NCBI GenBank assembly: GCA_949281375.1
Contig: CASDLT010000003.1
Coordinates: 59,153 to 123,152 of the forward strand
Source of the DNA: an uncultured Nitrosomonas sp.
GTDB lineage: Bacteria > Pseudomonadota > Gammaproteobacteria > Burkholderiales > Nitrosomonadaceae
DNA length: 64,000 nt
Reading direction: 5' to 3'
In this document: in pieces, positions 27,313-35,531 of the stretch
Position numbering within the stretch: position 1 is the first letter of the stretch
Layout of the letters: each line of letters begins with the position of its first letter
Position numbers and translations under genes: made by a program
The notes under the pieces: model-generated
What the model saw: only the letters and a program-made list of their open reading frames with translations
Told to the model about the DNA's origin: nothing
The model's database searches: none

Positions 27313-27942
27313 TTATTTTTTTTCTTTGCCTTTTTTCTTGCTGCTTTTCTTTTTATTTTTATTTTTCTTCCTTTTGTCCTGATCTTTTATTTTTGCATCT
27401 GCTTTAACCTTATTTTTGGTCTTGGTTTTAGCCTTATCTTTCTTCTTGCTCGGCACTGTACTGGCGGCAACCGGTTCTGCTGCCTGCTGCGCTACATCTG
27501 CCGATTTTCTCGCCACCGGTTTCTTGACAGGTGCTTCTTTGACCGGCATTTTTACTTCTGCTTTAACCTTATCCTTATCCCTATCCTTGGCCTTAATTTT
27601 GGCATTATCTTTGTTTTTGCTCGACGCTATGCTGCCAGTAACCGGTTCTGCTGCCTGCTGTTCTACTGCTGCCGGTTTCCTCGCCACCGGTTTCCTGACA
27701 GGTGCTTTTTTGACCGGCGCTTGCAAACTGTTGGCGGAATGAGCTGCTTGCTTTGCCGATCTCTGCACACACTCAGCGGCTGCTTTCTTGACCGCACGGG
27801 CACGCAAATCACTGAAACCATGAATTTGTTTCAAATCCACGAGACTGATCGCAACCAATGCTTCAACGGTTGTGATGTTATGTTCGGAAAGTATCTTGAC
27901 TGAGACAGGGCCGATTCCAGTGACATCAGTTATTTTAAGCAT
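27313..27942 (-). CDS. HhH-domain protein with lysine/alanine-rich histone-like tail
   Basis: Protein of 209 residues in two parts. Residues 1-55 are a helix-hairpin-helix type domain (DVTGIGPVSVKILSEHNITTVEALV and DLKQIHGFSDLRARAVKKAA), as in DNA-binding and DUF4332-like proteins. From about residue 70 the chain is low-complexity, dominated by Lys, Ala, Pro, Val and Asp, and ends in a nearly pure Lys/Asn/Asp tail. The tail holds a direct duplication of about 55 residues: APVRKPVARKPAAVEQQAAE recurs as APVKKPVARKSADVAQQAAE, each followed by a KKDKAKxK run. Such tails resemble histone H1-like and AlgP proteins and should bind DNA or other polyanions. It stands next to ppx/ppk1. No enzyme motif is seen. 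Confidence 0.75.
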   Translation of the reverse strand: MLKITDVTGIGPVSVKILSEHNITTVEALVAISLVDLKQIHGFSDLRARAVKKAAAECVQRSAKQAAHSANSLQAPVKKAPVRKPVARKPAAVEQQAAEPVTGSIASSKNKDNAKIKAKDRDKDKVKAEVKMPVKEAPVKKPVARKSADVAQQAAEPVAASTVPSKKKDKAKTKTKNKVKADAKIKDQDKRKKNKNKKKSSKKKGKEKK

Positions 27943-28113
27943 GACTAAGCTCCAGTGGGCGTGAAAGGTTCATTATATCGACTTGTTGATTTCAATCAAT
28001 GAGATTGAGGCCACTCATTGAATTTCGGTACCATTCGAGAGTGCCCCCGTTGTTAACTGATAAATACTCTCTTCTGCATCGCTGCGTTCATCGGGATTTT
28101 TCCTGGCTCAACA

Positions 28114-30510
28114 TCACGGCTTTGGTGCCGGCTTGGCTGGCGGGGCCGCCACGGAAGGCGCCGCGGCAGACGCCGGTGTCGGCACTGTTTCAGTCACTTT
28201 TTCTGTTGCTTCATCCGCGGGCGATGCAGTAACGCTCACCGCTTGCGGATTTTTCGCCACTGCGTCATTTTTGGCCGGCGGTGCCTCTTTTGTGGTCGGG
28301 CTTTTAGCGTCCTTTTCCACCTCTTTCGTCGTTGCACTGCCGGTAACGACGGAAAGCTGCTGGCGCACTTCGTCAATGAGACCTCGGTGCAAATAACCGC
28401 CATGCCAGAGGTAGGCAAGACTGCCGATCAATATCAACAGGAAAAAATAGGATTTCCACGGACTTTTCTTTTCGGCATACGGATCAATCAGAGAACGCTT
28501 GGCGCCCGGCGGCAACGCAGCCATGTGAGTGAGCGATGTGCCAAATGGGATGTTGATGATCGCGCGGGTATTGATCGCCCAGCCGTTGCCATCGAGCAAA
28601 GGCGCCAAATTTCGCTTGCGGAGCTTGAGAAACGCAAGCAGCACCGAAGGCCCCGATATCAACAGGATCAGGCCGACAATCGCGAGCGGCATTTGCCACC
28701 ATATCAAGCCTAGAAAACCCGTCACCACGGAGGCAATTGCCGTACCGATGGCGCCAATCGCCAGGCCGATCGCGGCAAAAATCCCGGCGAATTTACCCAC
28801 ATCAAAAGGCGCTGCTGGCGCTTTGCCCCCTTCCGCCTTCTGAGATACATCAGAAATGCCCGCGACCGCCTGATCATGCACTGATTTTTCACGCGCGCTC
28901 GCCATTTTCTCGACTTGCTCGCCGATCATTTTTCCAATCCGTTTATACGGATACCAGAAAGCTTGCCGCACGCTGATGGGATGCTCAATGATCTTGATGA
29001 TGGTGGCATCCCAATCCTGACCATTGCGGTCATAAAAAATGCCATTACGGCCGACCATCAAGTTGTCTGCATCGCCATTGGTGAATGCCGCCGCGATGAT
29101 GATTTTTTCATTGCCGCCGCGGCGCTTGCATTCGCAATACGCCAAATAGGTGCCGCTCAGGTTGGCCATGCTGCTATGCTTGTCAACATCAGTCACTCGC
29201 AGGCAGAAATCACAGCTTCGTCCATCCAGATAGAGCGACCCAGCCTGAAATATCGCCTTATCACGGCGAGTATAAAAGTCCCGGAAAGAAACATAATTAT
29301 TCAAGAGGTGAAACAGGTGCTGGTGGTAGCGAATCAATTTTTCAACCGAATTGATCGCATCCGAAGCGCTGGCAAATGAAGTATCTTTATGAATCAACGC
29401 AAGAATTCTTTCGTGATAACCACCTCCCAGAATCTCGCGGATGCGGTCGATCCCGAAAGCTTCGACCAATGCGCCGCGCTTGACATTCAGCCACGCCTGA
29501 TGCGCATTGAACCGGTCACATAAATGCTGCCATTCCGCCATGCTCAACGCTTGCTTTTCCCCAAGCAGCGGCATGACGACCTTGTTCTTGAATTCATTGA
29601 TTGCAGCCATCCAGGCTGGATTGACGCCATCTTCGAGCGGCAGGTCTTTTTTTGCCTCGATTTTGGCGATGGGCAACGTTGTCAATTGTTCGGATCGACT
29701 CGACAGATCGGTTTTTGCGAGCGCTTCATAGTCTGACTGCGCCGGATTCAATGGCTCTCCCGCGCGTTGATCAAACTCGGCCAAGCGGCAGCGGATAAAA
29801 TAGTCGTCAACTTTGGCTTTGATGGCATCGAACGAGGTCTTCGCTGCTTCGGTATCCCTGCCAAGCAACAGCACGTTGGTCGCGTCCTGCTCCGCTTCCT
29901 GCCACCAGGCAGAATAAGCTTCAGCTTCGGCAAAGAACTGCTCGACCTTTTGCTCGGAAATGCCTGGTAAACCCGATCGGTCTTCGTCGGCTCCAACACA
30001 AGTAATAATGTCTTCGATCACTGCCCGCGTATCTTCTTCGGCTGCCGCAGTGGCCGGAACAATACCATCGCCATTGAATTGAGTGCTGGCAAAGATACGG
30101 TTTAAATCTGCGGTATCCTCGATGGTAATGACATCGGCGTCTTTCTTGCCGATATTCTTCAGGATCTGCTTGGCCGACGTCAGCAGGACCGCGCCTTCCG
30201 GGCTGCTGTCATTGATGGCGCTCAATGGCAGCACATCGGCCCCCTGAATGATGTCCTCGGGCTGCTTCAATACAGCAACGACCCAGTTAACCGCAGCGAC
30301 GATCTCCGGCACACGGATATGGCCGTCGCCATCGGAATCAATGAAATCGAGTGTTTTTTTGTCGAACTCAAGATGATCGGTCGGACAGCTCAATGCCACC
30401 CACAGTTTGGGATCAAGCTCGCTCAGCGCTTTCAGATCCGCGCCAGTTTCCAAACGTACTTGATCAAATCCGCCCGAGCGGAAAAATCGCCAGATATGTG
30501 ATGCGTCCAT
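28114..30510 (-). CDS. large EF-hand-containing membrane protein, unknown function
   Basis: Protein of 798 residues from ATG 30510, behind AAGGGG; a GTG two codons upstream is possible. There is no signal peptide. Asp58-Ser-Asp-Gly-Asp-Gly to Glu69 is a textbook EF-hand loop, and DEDRSGLPGISE near residue 178 is a second plausible one; STQFNGDG between them may be a third, degenerate. The middle is helical, then a segment with CDFC and, 28 residues on, CEC could hold zinc, next to the conserved-looking NGDADNLMVGRNGIFYDRNG. Three membrane helices follow: AIGLAIGAIGTAIASVVTGF, MPLAIVGLILLISGPSVLL and SYFFLLILIGSLAYLW. The last 110 residues are a Lys/Ala/Pro/Thr-rich, probably periplasmic tail. 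I do not recognise the family. Confidence 0.75.
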   Translation of the reverse strand: MDASHIWRFFRSGGFDQVRLETGADLKALSELDPKLWVALSCPTDHLEFDKKTLDFIDSDGDGHIRVPEIVAAVNWVVAVLKQPEDIIQGADVLPLSAINDSSPEGAVLLTSAKQILKNIGKKDADVITIEDTADLNRIFASTQFNGDGIVPATAAAEEDTRAVIEDIITCVGADEDRSGLPGISEQKVEQFFAEAEAYSAWWQEAEQDATNVLLLGRDTEAAKTSFDAIKAKVDDYFIRCRLAEFDQRAGEPLNPAQSDYEALAKTDLSSRSEQLTTLPIAKIEAKKDLPLEDGVNPAWMAAINEFKNKVVMPLLGEKQALSMAEWQHLCDRFNAHQAWLNVKRGALVEAFGIDRIREILGGGYHERILALIHKDTSFASASDAINSVEKLIRYHQHLFHLLNNYVSFRDFYTRRDKAIFQAGSLYLDGRSCDFCLRVTDVDKHSSMANLSGTYLAYCECKRRGGNEKIIIAAAFTNGDADNLMVGRNGIFYDRNGQDWDATIIKIIEHPISVRQAFWYPYKRIGKMIGEQVEKMASAREKSVHDQAVAGISDVSQKAEGGKAPAAPFDVGKFAGIFAAIGLAIGAIGTAIASVVTGFLGLIWWQMPLAIVGLILLISGPSVLLAFLKLRKRNLAPLLDGNGWAINTRAIINIPFGTSLTHMAALPPGAKRSLIDPYAEKKSPWKSYFFLLILIGSLAYLWHGGYLHRGLIDEVRQQLSVVTGSATTKEVEKDAKSPTTKEAPPAKNDAVAKNPQAVSVTASPADEATEKVTETVPTPASAAAPSVAAPPAKPAPKP

Positions 30511-30628
30511 CGTCACCCCTTATATGCGTAAGAAATACCTCACATGATAATCAATCATCTCACTAAAGAAGCACAACGCCAAGCTCCAATTGCTAAGCAA
30601 TTGCCAAAAAGGAAAAGCGTTCAAAGAA

Positions 30629-30985
30629 TTATTTTTTCTTCAGCATATCCTTCAGATTGGCAAAAGGATTGAAGGTAGCCACTTCCTGATCCTGTGTTCG
30701 ATCGACCCGTCCCATCGCATCTTTCAGTTTGGAGTGCTCATGCTCATGGCAGTAGGTGCACAGCAGTTCCCAATTGCTGCCATCCGGTGGATTATCGTCA
30801 TGATTGCTGTTCTTGTGATGAACCTCGAGAAGTTGCAGATTGGTATGATCGAACGTCCGAGCACATCCACCACACACCCAGGGAAACAGCTTGAGCGCCT
30901 GCTCGCGGTAGCCCTGCGCACGCTTTTCTGCATTACGGCGCGCTTCGAGAACGACTTGATCGAGCTTGTTCATATCCTTGGCCAT
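30629..30985 (-). CDS. yajD: YajD-type HNH nuclease family protein
   Basis: HNH-fold protein of 118 residues, the same size as E. coli YajD. Zinc-knuckle cysteines flank the motif: WVCGGCARTF and LLCTYCHEHEH, with the HNH core LEVHHKNSNHDDNPPDGSNW between them. The ATG at 30985 follows GAAGGGGA; the frame runs ten codons further without support. YajD homologues are widespread housekeeping proteins whose DNA substrate is not established. It is separated from the upstream propeller gene cluster by a strong terminator and is transcribed on the same strand toward the EF-hand protein gene. Confidence 0.9.
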   Translation of the reverse strand: MAKDMNKLDQVVLEARRNAEKRAQGYREQALKLFPWVCGGCARTFDHTNLQLLEVHHKNSNHDDNPPDGSNWELLCTYCHEHEHSKLKDAMGRVDRTQDQEVATFNPFANLKDMLKKK

Positions 30986-31029
30986 AAAATCCCCTTCATT
31001 TCTTAAATCTCGCATCGTACAGAAATAAT

Positions 31030-31061
31030 AAATCCGGTCATCATCTCTCTTGACCGGATTT
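31030..31061 (-). terminator. rho-independent terminator of the propeller gene cluster
   Basis: AAATCCGGTCA (31030-31040) and TGACCGGATTT (31051-31061) form a perfect 11-bp stem with a ten-base loop. On the minus strand it lies 33 bp after the stop at 31095 and is followed by ATTATTTCT, so it terminates the leftward transcript of the FG-GAP genes. Confidence 0.85.
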
Positions 31062-31094
31062 CCTTACCGTTTACCGAATAGAAAAGATTATTCT

Positions 31095-33098
31095 CTACGC
31101 CAGAACCGCGGCCATATTAATGCCCACCAGCAACACCGCATCATCCTGCGTATAGGTATGGTAAAAACCGTGGCTTCCGCCATCCACCCAGTTGCCTTCA
31201 AGAATCACCTGATCACCGGCATTGCCGTGGACTTTGAGGGTGTCGGTGGTGTCCGACAATGCCTTCAGTTCCGCACCGGTCAGTGTCAGCATATTGTCGC
31301 CCCGACCATATAAACAAATCGTTTCAATGTTATGAATTTTGTCGAGATAATCGGTCAAATCCAGTTTCAGATCCTTGCCGTCGGTATGCAGGACATCGTT
31401 GCCAGTTCCGCCGTTAATCAAGCCAAAACCAAGATCCAAAACCTGAATGTGATCGTCGCCTGCCTCACCGTGAAATTCATCCGCCCCGCCACGGCCGATC
31501 ATGCGATCGTTTCCTGCCCCTGCCTTGAAGTATTCTGCTGTGAAAGTTCCTGAAAGTTGGTCATTTGCACGTGTACCTACAATCTCTAGAAGTCCGTCAA
31601 TACTAAAATCGCTGCGACCAAAGAGAATATAGCTAGTACCAGAGTTATCGCGATTCAGATCTGCTTTAAAAGCACCGATCATCAAGTCGTCAAAACCATC
31701 ACCATTCACATCTCCGGCAGCGCTAACTGATTTACCTGAATAATCACCAGAAGCTTCTCCATCCACCCTGAAACCATCATTTATCTCGAGACTAGTCAAA
31801 TCCATCATGGCACTAAAACCGGAAGCTTTACCAAATATTACGTAACTCGAACCAGAGCCCTCGCCATTAGGATCAGCTCCCTCTGCTCCAATAATCAAGT
31901 CATCGAATCCATCGCCATTCACATCCCCGGCATCGCTAATCGAATGACCGAAATAGTCGCCATGCGCTTCACCAAGCAATCGAAAACCATTCTTCCCATC
32001 GACACTCGACAAATCGAAATCGGCATCAAATCTGGTCGATTTGCCAAATATCACATAGCTTGAATCTGAACTATCGCTGTACAGATCATCTGACCTAGCT
32101 CCAACAATCACATCATCAAATCCGTCACCATTTAAATCTCCCGCGCTGCTGACCGAGTTACCGACAAAATCATAGGCAGTTAAGCCATCAATCCGAAAAC
32201 CGTTGATGCCATCAAGACTCGACAGATTAATGGTGGCGCTAAATCCAGTCGATTTACCAAATACCACATAACTCGAACCCGAGTAATGGTCATTAGAATC
32301 AACGTTAGGAGCACCGACAATTAAATCATCAAAACCATCACCATCGACATCCCCAGCATTGCTGATCGACCAGCCGGAGTAATCATAGATGGACTCTCCA
32401 TCAATCCGAAAACCATTGCTACCATTGAGACTTGACAGATTCAAGCTGGCATCAAATCCGAAAGCTTTACCAAAGACCACATAACTCGAGCCTGATCTGT
32501 AACCATTCGGATCAGCTTTAGCAGCACCGATAATCACATCATCAAACCCATCTCCATTGATATCTCCGGCATTGCTGACCGACCTACCGGAGTGGTCATA
32601 GATGGATTCTCCATCAATCCGAAAACCATTATTGCCATCAAGGCTTGACAGGTTCAAGCTAGCATTAAATCCGGAAGCTTTACCAAAAACTACATAACTC
32701 GATCCGGAATACTGGCCGTTCTTATCAGCTTCAGAAGCACCAACAATCACATCATCAAACCCATCGCCATTCACATCTCCAGCACTGCTGACCGATCCAC
32801 CCGAGTGATCATCTGGCAATTCACCATCCAAACGAAAACCATTCACGCCGTCGAGACTTGACAGGTTCAAGCGAGCGCTTAAGCCAGCGACTTGGCCAAA
32901 CACTACGTAACTCGAGCCCGAGTAAGAGCCGTTTTGATCAGCAAAAGGAGCCCCAACTATTACATCATCAAATCCATCGTTATTCACATCCCCAGCAGCA
33001 CTCGTGGCGTAGCCCGACCAATCATTCTCTGCTTCTCCTTCTAAACGAAAGCCATCATTGGCATCAAGACTAGCTAATTTGATAATTGTTATTGCCAT
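31095..33098 (-). CDS. secreted FG-GAP beta-propeller/RTX protein, unit A
   Basis: Protein of 667 residues with no cleavable signal. Residues ~13-490 are seven repeats of about 70 residues of the type FRxDGExxxDxSGxSVSxAGDVNGDG followed by FDD(V/L)I(V/I)GA, xADxNGxxSGSSYVVFGK; each carries the calcium-binding DVNGDGFDD loop of integrin-alpha FG-GAP blades, so seven blades close one propeller. Next come RTX-like nonapeptides (GAGNDRMIGRGGADEFHGEAGDD), then a C-terminal domain of about 110 residues (GKDLKLDLTDYLDKIHNIET through VKVHGNAGDQV-like and EGNWVDGGSHGFYHTY). That domain ends in a hydrophobic tail typical of type I secretion signals. GAAGGAGAA precedes the ATG. It lies 18 bp downstream of unit B, so the two are one transcript. 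Extracellular adhesion or matrix roles are inferred. Confidence 0.88.
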   Translation of the reverse strand: MAITIIKLASLDANDGFRLEGEAENDWSGYATSAAGDVNNDGFDDVIVGAPFADQNGSYSGSSYVVFGQVAGLSARLNLSSLDGVNGFRLDGELPDDHSGGSVSSAGDVNGDGFDDVIVGASEADKNGQYSGSSYVVFGKASGFNASLNLSSLDGNNGFRIDGESIYDHSGRSVSNAGDINGDGFDDVIIGAAKADPNGYRSGSSYVVFGKAFGFDASLNLSSLNGSNGFRIDGESIYDYSGWSISNAGDVDGDGFDDLIVGAPNVDSNDHYSGSSYVVFGKSTGFSATINLSSLDGINGFRIDGLTAYDFVGNSVSSAGDLNGDGFDDVIVGARSDDLYSDSSDSSYVIFGKSTRFDADFDLSSVDGKNGFRLLGEAHGDYFGHSISDAGDVNGDGFDDLIIGAEGADPNGEGSGSSYVIFGKASGFSAMMDLTSLEINDGFRVDGEASGDYSGKSVSAAGDVNGDGFDDLMIGAFKADLNRDNSGTSYILFGRSDFSIDGLLEIVGTRANDQLSGTFTAEYFKAGAGNDRMIGRGGADEFHGEAGDDHIQVLDLGFGLINGGTGNDVLHTDGKDLKLDLTDYLDKIHNIETICLYGRGDNMLTLTGAELKALSDTTDTLKVHGNAGDQVILEGNWVDGGSHGFYHTYTQDDAVLLVGINMAAVLA

Positions 33099-33116
33099 GA
33101 TTGGTTCTCCTTCAAT

Positions 33117-35030
33117 TTATGCATATACCGTCACCATATTCATCCCCACCAACAATATCGCATCGTTCTGCGAATAGGTATGGTAAAAACCGTGACTTCC
33201 GCCATCCACCCAGTTACCTTCCAGAATCACCTGATCACCGGCATTGCCGTGGACTTTGAGGGTATCGGTGGTGTCCGACAACGCTTTCAGTTCCCCACCG
33301 GTCAGCGTCAGCGTATTGTCGCCCCGACCATATAAACAGATCGTTTCGATGTTATGAATTTTGTCGAGATAATCGGTCAAGTCCAGCTTCAGATCCTTGC
33401 CGTCGGTATGCAGGACATCGTTGCCGGTGCCCCCGTCAACAAGTCCGAAGCCGAGATCTCTAACCTGAATATAGTCATTGCCCGATTCGCCTTGAAACTC
33501 ATCTGCACCGCCTCGACCAATCAGGCGATCGTCGCCATCGCCAGCATTGAACAGCTCGGCCGCGGAAGTGCCCTTGAGTTGATCATCAGCTGCTGTTCCG
33601 GGGATTTCGGGCAATCCGCCGCTGCCAAAATCGCTGCGGCCAAAGACCACGTAACTTGAACCTTCCAGATGCTCTACGTTATCGAACGGCGCACCAAGGA
33701 TCAGGTCACCAAAACCATCGTTGTTCACATCCCCGGCGCTGCTGACGCTACTGAAAAATGTGCGCCCCGGAATCGCCGTGATCGTGAAGCCCATCTCACT
33801 GCTCAACTCAGCTAAATCGAGCGTGGCATCGAAACCGGACGCTTTACCGAACACGACATACGCGGTCTGGTCCGTCCCCACGATCATATCGTCAAAACCA
33901 TCGCCATTGACATCGCCCGCTCCGCTAACAGACACCCCCGCGTACTGTTCACTCTCAGCGCCATCGATTCGAAAACCATTACTGCCGTCAAGATGAGATA
34001 AATCGACGCTTGCCGGAAAACCGGCGACTTGCCCGAACAGGACATACATCGCACTCTGATAATGCGTCTGAGTGGTCGCGTCATAAAACGCCTGCGTGCC
34101 AAAAACGATATCATCCAGGCCATCTCCATTGATGTCGCCGATACGGCTGACGGAATTGGGTTGTGGATTAGATCTTCCGTCACTGAAACTGAACCCATTG
34201 CTACCGTCCAGGGTGGCCAAGTCCAGCGCGGAATCAAAGCCGGCAGCTTTACCAAACACCACATAACCCGCTCCCTGGCCTGCTGCGCCATAAGCATCAG
34301 GACCGACGCTCATCATCACGTCGGCAAATCCGTCGCCATTGATGTCCCCCGCACCGCTTACTTCGGCGCCTGCGCCATCCAGCCGGAAACCCATATTGCC
34401 ATCGAGTCCTGATAGATCCATCGCAGCATCAAAACCGGATATCCCGCCAAAGATCACATAACTGGCGGTGCGTGCACCCACGATCACATCGTCAAAACCG
34501 TCGCCATTGACATCCCCTGCGCCGCTGATCGTTACATTGACTTTTCCAGTTCCCTCCATGCCGAAACCATTTTGTCCATCCAGGGTGGATAAATCGAGGT
34601 CAGCTACAAAACCTTCAGCCTTGCCAAAAATAATATATCCTGCCCCTTCGCTGCTGTTATAGACGCCGTATGAACCTTCAACTCCAATGAGAACATCGTC
34701 AAAGCCGTCGCCGTTGAAATCCCCGGCATCACTGACCAGATAGGGAGCTCTGGCCTCATTCATGCGGAAACCATTCCTCCCGTCCAAGCCGGCGAGGTCA
34801 ATCACTGCATCAAAACCGGCATTCTGTCCAAACACTACATAACTGAGCCCGTCGTGATAACTAAAATAATAACTACGCAAAGCACCCACCATCACATCAT
34901 CCAAGCCGTCACCATTAATATCCCCGGCACTGCTGACCGATACGCCCGAGAAAAAATCTGTACCTTCTCCATCGATACGAAACCCATTGCCGCCATCCAA
35001 AGTGGCCACATTAATTGTTGAAATTGCCAT
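33117..35030 (-). CDS. secreted FG-GAP beta-propeller/RTX protein, unit B (divergent)
   Basis: Paralogue of 637 residues with the same plan: seven FG-GAP blades with DINGDGLDDVMVG-type loops, an RTX stretch (AGDGDDRLIGRGGADEFQGE) and the common C-terminal domain, which is nearly identical to that of unit A. Its blades are more diverged and of uneven length: blades 2, 3, 4 and 6 are shortened on the FRxDG side, for example FRLDGAGAEVSGAGDING and the blade with FGMEGTGKVNVTISGAGDVN. Blade 5 contains an unusual insertion, FYDATTQTHYQSAMYVLFG. AAAAAAGGAGTTT precedes the ATG. It is the first gene of the second transcript of the cluster, behind a 501-bp intergenic region. The contrast between diverse blades and a constant secretion end suggests selection for variation in the exposed part. 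Confidence 0.88.
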   Translation of the reverse strand: MAISTINVATLDGGNGFRIDGEGTDFFSGVSVSSAGDINGDGLDDVMVGALRSYYFSYHDGLSYVVFGQNAGFDAVIDLAGLDGRNGFRMNEARAPYLVSDAGDFNGDGFDDVLIGVEGSYGVYNSSEGAGYIIFGKAEGFVADLDLSTLDGQNGFGMEGTGKVNVTISGAGDVNGDGFDDVIVGARTASYVIFGGISGFDAAMDLSGLDGNMGFRLDGAGAEVSGAGDINGDGFADVMMSVGPDAYGAAGQGAGYVVFGKAAGFDSALDLATLDGSNGFSFSDGRSNPQPNSVSRIGDINGDGLDDIVFGTQAFYDATTQTHYQSAMYVLFGQVAGFPASVDLSHLDGSNGFRIDGAESEQYAGVSVSGAGDVNGDGFDDMIVGTDQTAYVVFGKASGFDATLDLAELSSEMGFTITAIPGRTFFSSVSSAGDVNNDGFGDLILGAPFDNVEHLEGSSYVVFGRSDFGSGGLPEIPGTAADDQLKGTSAAELFNAGDGDDRLIGRGGADEFQGESGNDYIQVRDLGFGLVDGGTGNDVLHTDGKDLKLDLTDYLDKIHNIETICLYGRGDNTLTLTGGELKALSDTTDTLKVHGNAGDQVILEGNWVDGGSHGFYHTYSQNDAILLVGMNMVTVYA

Positions 35031-35531
35031 TATATTAAAACTCCTTTTTTAAACAGGCATGTTGAAGAATCGAGAAAAACCTTTTCTACCCGATTCTCTT
35101 TTATTCAAGATTGAGTCTACGCTGCAGAAAATCACCTGACAATCAGTGAGCGCAGATCTATTTTCAATAGGCTGATATCAACAAATAATTAATATTATTT
35201 AACAATATCAATAAATTATCTGTTTATCCCGTTGTTTCAGATTATTGACGACGGTGCAATCATGCCCATCGGAAATATTTAACAGCACGAAGGTATCAGA
35301 CACCGCAACTAAAACTCCTCGGGTTGAGCAAAAACAGCTATCGAACTGATGCCCCGCAGTAGGATGAAAGTCAGGCAAAATGATTGAAACTGATCATGGA
35401 GGCGCAGCACCATCAACATAAAACGGGTTCAACAAACACCAATTTTTTTAAGAAACGAATCTCTTGAACCCAATTTCACTATTGGCACAGCGAAAACGTA
35501 CGCAAATTCGCAGTATTCCTTTAAAAATTCC
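35031..35531. other. intergenic region inside propeller cluster, with hairpins
   Basis: No gene is visible. Two inverted repeats stand out. AGAATCG/CGATTCT (35066-35072 and 35091-35097) with inner GAAAA/TTTTC lies in the leader of unit B. GGGTTCAA/TTGAACCC (35425-35432 and 35464-35471) encloses 31 bases including TTTTTTT and lies about 60 bp past the stop of the double-unit gene, where it may contribute to termination. A very A/T-rich block (35180-35225) between them is a likely promoter zone for unit B. Confidence 0.5.
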
